Of a stretch of DNA of 64,000 bases, positions 34,783 through 46,200 are shown piece by piece. Every line of letters begins with the position of its first letter. The first letter of the stretch is position 1. The notes under the pieces are model-generated. The model saw only the letters and a list, made by a program, of their open reading frames with translations, searched no databases and had not been told where the DNA came from. The stretch spans positions 766,552-830,551 of the forward strand of contig KV419399.1 in the NCBI GenBank assembly GCA_001630475.1, read 5' to 3'. A program made the position numbers and the translations under genes. The DNA is from Sistotremastrum niveocremeum HHB9708. Its lineage: Eukaryota > Basidiomycota > Agaricomycetes > Sistotremastrales > Sistotremastraceae.

Positions 34783-35012
34783 GGTTCGGTCATCACCGAA
34801 AAAGTTTAACACAAATCGGGATCAGCCGAATGTTTATTCAGTGGTTTATTTGTCGGTTCGATGTGAGCCACGATGAACACCTGCTCGTTGTCTTGGAAAG
34901 CCCACATATATCAATTGCAACCCCCGGAGAATCCATATGGAGCTCTTTCGATCGTATTCGGACCGGAACTTACTGTTCCTTATTTTCGGTCTAGCCGCGC
35001 TGTCTGGGAAAC

Positions 35013-35640
35013 GGGACCCACATCGCCCATTGTGTTCCAGAATGCCAGAAAGCAAAGCTTAATTTCGGGAAACACGTTGCCTTCCGAAACCTTATCTTAT
35101 CTTAAGGTACCGGTTGGCTAATACATATGTGGCTTCATAAGATCGTCGTCGGACCGGAAAATCCTGTTCCTAAGCTCGCTTCCAGACTCGCTTCGCCACA
35201 CCCGACTGGACCCACAATCATCATGATTTTCCGAAACTCCCGAAAAAATGCCAACGTCAAGCTTCTTTTGCAGGCCACTGGACCCAAAATGTTCTTGATC
35301 CTCCAAACCTCCAGAAAGCAAACCTCATATCCGGATATATCGAATAGGAATCAAATCCGGATCGTTTGTAACAGCATGCTCACAGGACTTCCGAGCTCCT
35401 CGTTTTTCTGCCCCGCATAATTTCGATCACTACACAATGGACCTACAAAGTTCGTTTGACGTTGTTGATCCAGAAAGCAAGGCTCAATTTTAGCCACACG
35501 CGATAAGATTATCCGTCGCCAACAACCATGCCTCTCGGCTCGCCACCCTTCTGAGCACCTTAATTCCTACGACTCCCATTGTTGATCATCGAGATAGGAC
35601 CCACAAGTCTCATTGATGGCGAAATCGTCAGAAAGCAACC
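35013..35640. repeat. degenerate dispersed repeat array
   Basis: A motif ggaccca(c/a)aa recurs at about 35013, 35208, 35280, 35439 and 35597. In several units it is followed 30-45 bp later by cagaaagcaa plus a T-rich tail (35046, 35312, 35470, 35629). Spacing is 72-195 bp, with two intervals of about 158 bp. The units are too diverged for recent tandem amplification, and no coding frame is shared. Origin unknown: possibly an old minisatellite or remains of a mobile element. Confidence 0.6.
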
Positions 35641-35815
35641 TTCATTTTTGGTCGGAAATTATGGGAGGCACGCCTACAGAACCCTCACTACCAGCATGCC
35701 TCCAAGATGTCTGTGGGCATCGTTGTACTCTCCTCATTTCCTGCCACTGTGAGGAGGTAGTTTAAAAGAGAATGGAGGAGGAGGGATTTTATTCGCCATC
35801 CTGCAATCCATCGAA

Positions 35816-36455
35816 ATGCCTGAGTCTTCCAACACCGAAGCCGTCTTCTACTCCTCTCTCTTCATGCTCGTTCGCAGGATACGAGTATTCTTCCATCCCG
35901 ACACCAACATCCCCTACTATGGATTTGTCTTCTATAGTACCGACCTCGTCGGCTACCATGATAAATTCGTCGTCGACCATGACGGCAGTGGATTTCCAGC
36001 GTGGTATGCAGGTTGGGGTGTCATCCCAGTCGAAAAGACGAGACTGTAAGTATCTTTCTTAACGCATCTGCCACTCGCTGATATTTATATATTTTTGCCT
36101 TTGCAGTTGCTCGTCCATCACCCAATACCTCCCTCGTCTTTATAAACGTCCTTCGAAGGTCAAATACCCCGTCCAACCCGACCGTCTTCCAACCCCCCGT
36201 CTTCCCATTACCATCGTCGACGACCGACAACAAAAAATGTTGCTTTTCCGCGACAGACGCCACGCGCGCACCGGAGACAGCTACCGCAAATTCGACGCGC
36301 CCAGACCATGTCCCGGTCAATCACTCTCCGAAGAGATCTACGGATTGATGGAGAACGCGAGAAATCATAAGGTGGTCTCGGAAGATAGAGGAATGTGGCT
36401 TCTTAAAGAGCCGACTGAGCGCGAAGACTATTACTACTATAAAGAGACTCGATAG
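35816..36455 (+). CDS. hypothetical protein, two exons
   Basis: Predicted 192 aa from exons 35816-36045 and 36107-36455; the 61-nt intron (GTAAGT..TTGCAG) keeps the frame. I do not recognise the family. The N-terminal half has aromatic, beta-rich character (FFHPDTNIPYYGFVFYST, AWYAGWGVIPVEKTRL). The C-terminal half is basic and charged, with PITIVDDRQQKMLLFRD, and ends in a Tyr-rich stretch DYYYYKETR. There is no signal peptide, membrane helix or known motif. It converges with the GTPase gene at 36594-38808. The clear splice signals and sensible composition on both sides support a real gene. Confidence 0.6.
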
Positions 36456-36593
36456 ACTTGGGATTGAGCAGTTTTGATTGCATGAGCATAGAACACTAGC
36501 ATTGTAATACCAGCACATCATTATAGAACTAGAGAGCACAATGAAAGCGAGGTTCCAGAAAGCTAACCAACATTGTTTGTGTCGCGCGTCTGT

Positions 36594-38808
36594 TCATAAC
36601 ATGTTTGGCTACATATACTTCTCAGCGAGATAGTGGCATGAACGGAAGCCACTTACCTCAGAACCGGCTTGGAATAGATCTTGAAGATTCTAAAATATGT
36701 TCAGACGAGGAAATATCAACGTCTTGAAATACACTGACGAATCTATTCTCTTCAACAAGGGCTTTGACCCGATCAGATGCTTTCTCTCTCTTCCAAGCCT
36801 TCAATACCTGAAAATCGATTGTTCAGTCAACATACGACGATCTGAACTGAGAACTTATACTCACTTCCTCATCGCCAATCCAATCGGTGATAGCATCGTG
36901 AACCTTCTTCCGAGTCTCCGACTTATAGTACGTAGAGTATGCCTTGACCACATCATCTTTATCGATTACTTTGTTATCACGAGGCTTCACGAGGAGATAT
37001 AAGCTCTGAAGCCCAAGAGTCAGATCTGGAATAGATAGTCTTTAGTTGAGCTCGTCGCAAGAAACTTGAACGGAAATAGCCGAACCGGCGACGTAAGCCA
37101 TCAAGATGCGAGCGGTAGCAGGGGTTGAGAAAGCACTCTGCTCCATGCTGGTGGCCAGGCTCCCCGTCAGAGGGTTGTCGCTATTTGAGGGGTCCCACGC
37201 AGCTTCAGCCGCGCCATTGAGCAGACGTTCGTCATCGGTACCCTGCCTCTGCACTCCAGGATGTGCCGCGCGTTCGGTAAAGAGAGAACGATGATATCTG
37301 CGAAAGTTTGCTCCTATCAGTATCTACAAGGAGTAAGTCATTGCTGTTCTGCACTGTGCTAAGCGTCACCTTCTGAGGGTCCTAAGGCAATATCAAGTTC
37401 TGCATGACAAGTATTGTATTTTACTCGCTCACATTGAAGTTCCAAATCCTGACGATATCTCTGTGAATCCAACGAAGGACAGTGAGCGTAGAGACACGCT
37501 TCAGCCCCTGTAGCGGAAGGAAAGTTGAGACTAGTCCAGTCCAATACACTGATGTCGAGTCTCAGTTCACCACACATTCTTCCAATAACAGAACTCATAC
37601 TATTCTTCCCAGCCCTGCAAGGAGGCTATCAGTATATGATCGCCATCACCAAGCTCAACCAATCACATTATCGATGCTTCCAGTTTGATATCGATGTCTG
37701 CCTTCTGGGCAGTAGCCCATAGCATTTCCAAGTGTCGAAATTTTTGCCCAGATAGCGTCGCCTTCGTCATCTTGACAAGGTCGATAATGGTTTCTCTGTC
37801 TGTGGCGATGATAAATCCGTGTCTCTATAAAGAGCGAGATCTTGCGATCAAAATGATTTTCACCTTTGAATGACACGAAGCAGAAATTGGACCAAGCCGA
37901 CGCCACAACACCTGAATTCAAGACCGAAACACAGGTCCTTTTATACTCGACCACTGCTTTCTCGCGAGCCTCTAATTTGGATTTTTCGACTGCCGAGGCC
38001 CGATCAAGTCCCTGCGCCATGTAGTCTTCTCTCAGAGATAACTGCATGCTTTTGACCAGACGATCGAATTTCGTGAACACGACGATAAGAGGTGCTGTCA
38101 AAGGCAACTGAGTATGGGTAAAATGAGATAACAAGTCTAGGAACGCACCCTTATTGCACTTCTTTAATTCTCGGAACAGCTCTTCATCCCCTGCTTGAAA
38201 CAACCGTTCTCCTGCCGTTGGTATTTGGATACAGTACCTATATCGTTCAACACAGATGATGAGATAGAACGTCATGTATAGGGAGCACAGTTACCAGATT
38301 GCATGAACTTGTTCTGCTAAAGACCCCTTCCTTCGATCTTGGATGAATTTGCGAATGCTCTCCAGGTTGTCAGACGATCCAGCTTCCAACCCTCGGCTGT
38401 CGTGCAGTACCAACGACGCATTTCTCCCTGAGGTTATTTCTTTATTGATATCATGTTCTCCTGGCTAAGAACATGGAAAATTAGTCGCGATCATAGCGTT
38501 GGGCAGGAAAACGTAAACGGCACCCTGAAATGGCTGACCGTAGCCGTGTCGGCCTAAACAAGGTCGAGCTTCAGCGACGTGGAGATGCAAGAGATATAGG
38601 CACTACGTACGTTATCCGCCTCGAAATCGAAGACTTCAGAAACCAGTGTGCTTTTACCGACACCAGATCGTCCACAGACCAGAATTCGGAATGCTTTGCA
38701 GCCTTTCGTTAGATCTTCGACATAGGACAGCAGATTGCTGGATTCATCCACATCTTGGCTTTCGTTTCTCGAATGATTAGAGTGATGGCGTGGATGCCTG
38801 TGGTTCAT
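36594..38808 (-). CDS. P-loop GTPase of the basidiomycete G-domain family, copy 1
   Basis: A multi-exon gene. Exon 1 starts MNHRHPRHHSNHSRNESQDV and leads to the G1 P-loop CGRSGVGKSTLV. Later exons supply the G3 segment as HDSRGLEAGS, a helix with IRKFIQDRRKGS, IWYCIQIPTAGERLF, and the G4 motif FTKFDRLV (TKxD). The C-terminal half is helical and variable. It includes IIDLVKMTKATLSG, and a Ser/Ala-rich stretch ends in ARILMAYVAGSAI. The family (P-loop plus DSRG-[FL]-EAG plus IWYCIQ) is a septin/AIG1-like TRAFAC GTPase group multiplied in Agaricomycetes, with unknown role. Two further members lie at 51719 and 58605 on the other strand; this one is the most divergent. The 3' exons are uncertain, so the stop position is an estimate. 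Confidence 0.75.
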
Positions 38809-39182
38809 GGTGTCTGGGATGAGGGCTAGTCATGACAGGAGCTGCCTTGGAGCAAGGGCGCTATCAGCGGTGCAACAACCAGCACGTGGCTTAATCTTGA
38901 TCGATCAGTGAGCCATTTTCTGCTATATTTTCGAGCTTGTTCTGAAACATCGTACGACAGGTTTGCATCCACCCAAATTCTACTCTCAAGCACCGTGAAA
39001 TTTTTGTATATCGAAAAAGACCATCACGGCAGGATTGGGGTTTGGTCCCGAAGAATAACGAGCACCTCAGTCCCTTCCGAGCACTTCCGAGTCCATGATC
39101 CATGATCCATGTTCTGTTGGGTACCCCGCCGCAGCTCTACATTTCCAAAGCCTACCCAGCCTTGCCCATAGGAAAATGGTCC
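38809..39182. other. 374-bp spacer between GTPase 1 and the LysM gene
   Basis: No gene seen. It contains the GTPase promoter and the 3' end of the LysM gene. A short direct repeat 'ccatgatccatgatccatg' is visible near 39094-39112. Confidence 0.4.
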
Positions 39183-42178
39183 TACATGCACTGGAAAAGA
39201 GGGCGTTCAGTGAGTCGTATTAACTAACAAAAATGGCAATTTGTTTACCTGAGAGTAGAACGAGTTCAAGACAGTGCATGTTGATCCACTTTGGCAGGTT
39301 GTGGGTCCCTGTACGTACATTAATATCGATCAAAATTTGGAGGAAAAACGACTTACAGTCCATCCGGTGCCTCCGCTATATTGGGACGAATAAAAGTTAG
39401 AGACGTCACGCTGCTGAAGACATGGAGCTTACCATTGTCCGAACTTCGACTGAGCAGGACCAGAGGCGCCGGATGTGGATGAAGCCGGGACGCTGCTTGA
39501 ATGAACGGTGGATGACGGCGGAATTGAGCTACTGGAAGGGATACTGCTGCTGAAGGAGGTCGACACGGATGAGGAAGATACTGGAATGGTGGTGGTACTG
39601 GTAGTGGAAGCGACGAGTACGCAGACGCCTTCGTTGACTGGGAGTGCGTCACATCCAGCTGCGATCGTAGGATTCCATTGTTGGAATTGGACCGACGAGA
39701 TGTTATACCTAAAGGCGCGTCATTAAGTTTGATATGTCACCACAGCACCTAGACTTACGCAGCTTCAACCGAAGAACAGGAATCTCCACTAACAGTAATA
39801 TAGTAAAAGTCGCAAGGGGATATTGTACCCGGAGCTACATTCGTAGGGACCTGATAATTGGGAATCAGCATTTGTTTCACCAGGAAGGGGGCAATTCATT
39901 ACTGGGATGTACGCGCTTGGGTATGAGATTGAGGAATAATCAGAAGAGGTAGGCGTTGGCAGCGCGGAACTATAAATCGTGGCGGAAGAATAGTTTGCCG
40001 AAAGCGTGGGAACAGGTACACCACCTGAGCTGAGAGGTGGATATGGGGCGACTGCGGGTGGAATTCTTAAGGAATGACAGGGAGGGAAGAAAATGGACAT
40101 ACCGCAATAATTGTTACTGATGTATGTGTTAGAATGGCCGATGATGATTATGATAGCTAAGAACATACCCAGTAACAAGATTAGAACAATTATAGTTCAC
40201 CTGTGAACGTGTCAGTCAGGTCGGTCAAAGATTGTGAGATAGGGAAGGCGGACTCCGGTGTTGATGGCTAAGAAATCGTTCAATACTATAGCATCTAGAA
40301 GAGGGTCATTTGTAAGCCCATCCGTACGGGTGGCGATAAGTTGCTGACTATTCATGAGGACCCTATTGCATTGATCCCCGGTCTTCACTGCATACCAAGC
40401 TGCACATGCCGAGGTCGAGCCCGAAGCCGTGGGTCCGGGAGGTGCTCTACCGAAAGTGTCAAGATGTGAAAGTACTACAAATATAAGGACGAACACTGTG
40501 CCACTGTAAATCGGATAAGACCTTGATACACTAGAAGGAGCAGTAGCAAGGGCCGGAAACCCTCCATGAGGCCTTGAACTAGCATTAGAAACTTATGAGG
40601 AAGAGAACCACTTAGAGCGCTCACGAAATACAGATAGCGGTACCGACCCTGCTGGCGATATTCGAGCAGCCTGGCCCGAGCTCAGGATTATAGCTGGTGG
40701 GGGTAAGCTTCAGGAGCATGTTGAGACAGGCTGAGTAAACCGACCTCTGTAATTGAGCGACGGTGATATTTTGTCCGCTTCCCGCTAGACTTTGTTTATT
40801 GACTGTTTGGACGATACTGGAGCAGTTTGAGTTTGACGGGATGGTATAAAGGGTGCATTTCTAGCAGAAGTTTAGTCGTGCTTCACGTCTCAATGTCTTA
40901 ATGACTGACTTGCGGGAGACACAGTGAAGTGCCGCTTTTAATGCCGACGGTGCAGTTGAGCGAAGAAATGGTTGGGTTGTTGAATTGGATATCGGCTTGA
41001 CTGACAGAGTATTGTGTCGCAATGGCGGAGCATGTCGATGCACTTGATAATGTGATGGTGCGACCATTATCGGAGCATGCCACCGAAGCCGTGACGTTTG
41101 AGGATATGTCGACATAAGCGGTTCCTTTCGAGAACATCGATGTCGGGGAGCTGGCAGTCATATTGTAGGAGGAGAACGCCCTGCATCCACGTTATTAGTT
41201 CCCACCGAACGATGCGATTGCGAAAATTCTTACGATCCACACGACGCGATCGCGCTTTGGAAGGTGCTGAACAGCGCCGAAGAGTACGTGAGGGGATTTT
41301 GAAGGACGCTCTTAAGTGTACCAAGGAAACAAGAGGTGCAGAGTTGGTTGGACGAGTATCCCGAGATACCATTCTGTGACGAGTAAGTGCTGAGAGTTGG
41401 TCCACAGAAAGAACCGGAGGATCTAATCATTCCGGTTCGTCAGTGCGAGTCGTGGGAAATCGAAGTAGAAAATTCTGACTGGTCTTTAGAGCACTGAGCC
41501 CGATAAGGTCCAGAGATCGTATCCACAGCTAGGGTTGCTGTTCACATTGATATCAGTGACGGGAGGTAGAGCATACTAGGGAAGAACTTACGAGCATAGG
41601 ACACGTTGTTAGGGCCGGGAATTTGATAGCCATTGCAAGCCGATGCCACCGACGACCTGTACGATGTCAAGGAATTGTCGCAGGCTGAGGTACAGACTGC
41701 GAGCAGCGATCCTTGATAGGTTATCGGATGCGTGCTGGTTGATTAGATCGATGAGAAAGCATGGCATTATGAAGTATTACAATACGTACCCCATTAACTG
41801 AATGGTTGCATTGCAAGCAACTGGCGCAGTTAAAGCATTCGCGCAAGATGTCGGAGGGGTTGGCGCAGTTGGGAGGTTGGTCGCTTGATAGATCTGAAAG
41901 GACACCGATGCCGAAGGAAGAGCGGAAGAGCTTGATACCGGCGAAGACGAAAAGCTCGAGGAGAAGCTCGAGGTCGTGAAGGACACCGATGTCGAAGAGG
42001 ACGGTGGCACGGATGAAAAGGAGCTTGCAAGTGCACCTAATCGCTGTGCAGCTCCAGCGATCTGTTGTCCCTGTTGGATTTCGTAGACTGAGTTACGAAA
42101 AGACGCATGGACGACGTTGTTGAAGAGGACGAAGAGACAAATGTGGAGGAGGTGATGAATGAGCTTCATGGGGGGCAT
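39183..42178 (-). CDS. secreted LysM protein with C-terminal CBM1
   Basis: A many-exon secreted protein. A signal peptide (MKLIHHLLHICLFVLFNN) is followed by Ser-rich sequence and a Cys-rich region (VCTSACDNSLTSYRSSVASA; LCTSCFLGTLKSVLQNP) typical of long fungal LysM proteins. At least four LysM-type modules follow: TCSAIATQYSVSQADIQFNN..; CTLYTIPSNSNCSSIV.. with a split NPELGPGCSNI; AAWYAVKTGDQCNRV..LNDFLAINTG; and YYITVSGDSCSSV..FQQWNPTIAAGC. A Ser/Thr linker leads to a full fungal cellulose-binding module split by introns: FGQCGGTGWT, GPTTCQSGSTC, NSFYSQC. LysM modules bind chitin oligomers, while CBM1 binds cellulose or chitin surfaces. The gene is divergent to the chitinase at 43268, with 1.09 kb between starts. 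In other fungi, LysM genes are often paired with subgroup-C chitinases. Exon edges were only partly verified. Confidence 0.85.
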
Positions 42179-43267
42179 GCGACTGAGCTACTATCGTCTT
42201 CGGCCTCAGGCTCACTTCAAGAGCGATGACTATCCCTGCTTGAGAGTGCATCACGGAGAAAAGGCGACAAATTTGCCCAAGACTTCGGGAATACTTGGTT
42301 CAGCAAAGAATTCATGATGAATCTCGGGGACGACGAACACCACGAGTTGTTCTAGATCGTCCTGCGCTGGCCTTTGAATCCATTGAGAAAATAGAGCTTC
42401 AGGGAACGAAATTCATCGGACTCACGAGCTGGAAACCTGAGTGATCTGTAAATTCCCCGCCACCCCTGAAACTTCTTCTGCTCGACGAAACCCATGACTA
42501 GATGATGGTGCTGTAGAGCTCAGCCAAGCTTGATGCAGAGACTCGAGCTTCTTCAGGCGCCCGATTGCAGACGTTGGTCGTGTGCACTCTCTTCTATTGC
42601 CAGCACGTCAAATTCTGGTTATTCGCGCTATGAATTGGCTTCCGTGGTTTAGAGGCGTCCCAATGCGTCCATATAAGAATAGATTTGGCCTGATCGAAGT
42701 GAAAACTGGGCACTGGATGGGAGTAAAGGTCGTTTCGTATATCGGAATGCTTATACGACGGAACGTGGTCTCTGAAAGAAGAGCACGGCTTGTCGTATAG
42801 CATCTAAGAGCGCCAGCAGTCGTCGATTATCGAGACGATCATCCACGAGGTGTAATCGGCATGGGAGGTGGAAGCAATCGTCGGCCGCGGTGCCGAAATT
42901 TCGGAGTACGAAGCCGTATACAATGCGCACACAAACGGTTGAATCAACAAAGATGAATCGTTCTAGACGCTGGTTTCAGATCGACATCGATAGTGTTGCT
43001 GGCGTAATTATTAGGATGTCGTATGACCCGACATTCTTTCCGAGAGGCTCATGAGGACTCAACGTAGTGTTTTCAACTTGAATCTCGCCTCTTTTCCGGC
43101 CGGGGAAAGCTGATCTGCTGTGGGGACGGAGACCAATATGGCAGATCGTGACAGTCAGGAACTGGATCGAGGTATTTTCTGGGGTTGATAAGACTGGATT
43201 TTTTGAGATCGCAAGTTGCTCGCATCTCCCCCCTCAAGCTAGCTATCCGTTTCACAACCGCGTGAAT
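42179..43267. promoter_or_regulatory. divergent promoter region of the LysM/chitinase pair
   Basis: A 1.09-kb spacer between two divergent start codons with no credible gene inside. Both secreted chitin-binding proteins are probably controlled from here. I see no single conserved motif that I can name. Confidence 0.5.
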
Positions 43268-46200
43268 ATGCCCTCAGGTGCACACATAATGTCATGGAGC
43301 CTTTTTTGGCTATCATACATCTCTATTTTTCTCTCCACCATACATGGCGTGTCCACTGCAACGATACCTTCGTGCAGTACATGTAAGTCCTTTTTTCTGC
43401 TTCTTATTATCTGAAAATTTCTGATCAATCACCTTTGATAATAGCTAGCAGCTCCAGCACAGGTCGCACAGTTGCATATTATTCTGGAGCAGCAGCCTCC
43501 AGGTACGAATTTGTAGACCCTAGTTTGCGAATTCTCATATTCACGACAGGTCATGTATGGTCTATGCACCCGAGGACATTCCAACATCCGCAGTCACCCA
43601 TATAAACTATCTTTCTGCTTACATTTCCGCGAGTTATACAATCGTCGCAATGAACTCAGGCGATCAAGCATTGTGGACCCGTACCACCAACCTCAAGTCC
43701 GCTTCTCCCGAGCTTCAAATATTCCTCTCCATCGGCGGCTGGGAATTTAACGTAAGATCAACTTCGCTCTCAGTTGTACAGCCCCATTCATGGATCGTTA
43801 GAATTCCCCGACTCAGGGAATATTCTCTGCTTTGGTTGCGTCCTCTGCCAATACTCAAGCATTCATTGCTTCTGCTCTACAAACTCTTGAAACCTATGGA
43901 TTTGACGGCATTGACATCGACTGGCAGGTAAGAAGAATGACGCCCGAAGCATAAACTATACACTTTTTATCCTCATCACCAGTTTCCCGGAGCCGCTGAC
44001 CGGGGAGGGTCATCGGCTGACAAGGCCAACTATGTCAATTTTATGGCTGCTGTCAAAGCTGCCTTTGACAGTCACGGATATGGACTGACATTGTAAGCTC
44101 ATTTTCTCTAATTTTTCTCTTGGCTAATCATTCTCCAGCACGGCTCCTTCTTCCACTTATTACCTGCAAAACTTCGACCTCGCAGGCTTGCTGAAGTCCG
44201 CTAATTGGGTTAACGTTCTGTCAGTCATCACTTGAAATTCTCATTAAATAGACACTCATAAATGGAGTCCATAGCGCTTTCGATTTGCATGGTGAGTCCT
44301 TTAGTCCAAGTATCTCGTTTTTTCGGACTTCTCACTCGCATCAGGGGTTTGGGATGGAGCTGATGTAAGTGATTGTCTTCAAGATAGTATCATTTCAATA
44401 CCAACGAATGGATTTATAATAGCCGTCCGTTGGGTAAGTCGTCACAACGATATATCAGCATTGAAAGTAATCTGTCTTTCAGAACTGGCCTCAGAGCCCA
44501 TTCGAATCGTACGTTCTTGCTCTATCGCTGGACACTTAAAATTTGATCTCATAAATTATCAGTGACCTTGATTGATGCCGGCCTTCAACAATTCTGGCAA
44601 GCCAACGTCAACCCGTCCCAAATCGTAAGTCATTTTTCAAAAGCATCTTGGCCCCGAAACTAATCATCGAACAGGTGCTAGGATTCGCTTTCTACGGACG
44701 AACATTCACCCTGGCAAACAACGACTGCTTTTATCCTGGATGTTCGTGGTTCTCAGGAGGGGGTGCCGGACCGTGCAGTCATAACGCTGGAACGCTCATG
44801 TACTCGGAACTGGATGCGACGATTGATAATGCTGTTGGTGTCGGTGCATTTGACGCTACTGCTGCTATCAACTACATAACCTACGACGAGTAAGCAACCC
44901 CAGTTGAGGAGGACTCTCACCGAGCATTAACCATACTTAATCGGTAGTAATCAATGGGCCAGCTATGATGAGGCTGAATCCTTTGCCATCAAGATAAATT
45001 AGTAAGTGTCGAGACAGCACTGTCACTGCAACTACGCTCAAGTTCGATCTGTTAGCGCAAACCAACACTGTCTAGGAGGGACCGCCATTTGGTCCATCGA
45101 TCAAGACGATCCAAATTCCAGTGGTTTGCAAGCGTTGTATCCAAACTTTCCGACACCTCCAAACGAGATCGGAACAATCGCTCAAGAAGATCAATGTTCC
45201 ATTACGAGTTGTGGAGCCAACTCATGCCGTGCCGGCGCGGTGTAAGTCTCCTCTTTGATATATACATCAGTGATCATGAACTCATTATGGTGATACAGAG
45301 TTGTGAGCACTCTCACCACCAACCCAGCTTCTCCAGGAATCACATGCCCAGCAAACAGTCCTGCTCTCCTTTGTTGCCCTGCCAGCAGCGCTCCGGCATC
45401 ATGTACTTGGAGGGGAGGACAGACGACGCCATGTAGTCCAACCTGCAATGCTGGCGAAACAGTCTTCGCTACGGATCCGGCGGGTAACGGAACACAGTGT
45501 TTGTACGGAACTCAAGCTCTCTGTTGTACAACGGAGACTCAGATCCCGAGCTCAGTCTGCACGTACCAAGGTGAAGGATCCGCGGCGAGCGGGTCGTAAT
45601 ATATTGACATAAGCTTGCAGGTTGTTCCGGGGGTGCCACCTGTCCAAGTACGCAGCAGAGCCCGAGCACATTGCAAACCGTTGTCATCCAAGGACCAAGT
45701 CCCGCCCAGATATGCCCTCTTGGCCAGACTGAAGCACTTTGCTGCTCCGAACCACGTGCGTCCGTTTCATTTCGAGAGGTGGATCAGCGCACTGAGCTAC
45801 GCGCTCAGTACCTTATGAGAATTGTGCATGGGTTGGGACACCTCCGCTCTGTGAGTCGAGCCAGGTTCATCACTGACATCTTATCCTGACTGCCGAAAAG
45901 GCCTTGATAATGCATGCGCGCCCGGCCAGATCCAACTTTGTAAGACTCCATTCGTGAGGTTTTTCTTCCGCGTTGACTAGTTGGATATAGTGACCGATCA
46001 GCAAGGAGATTCGTCTCAGCCATGTTCTGGCACTGGCAGTCGTGCTTACTGTTGTGACCCCGCCGGTAAGTCCGACGCTGCTAAAACAAGGTGGCATTCA
46101 TCGCTTACGTAACTGCGCCTTTCTAGGCACGAACTTTGAGTCGATACCTCTGAACTGGATCTGGAACACAACAGAGTTCACTCCTGGACCCGATTCTGTC

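Noticed and set aside
45584-45602. In-frame stop in the chitinase after the Cys-rich region
   Set aside because: A donor slightly upstream (CAAG|GTGAAG) with the acceptor CTTGCAG removes it and joins CTYQG to CSGGATCPS in frame.
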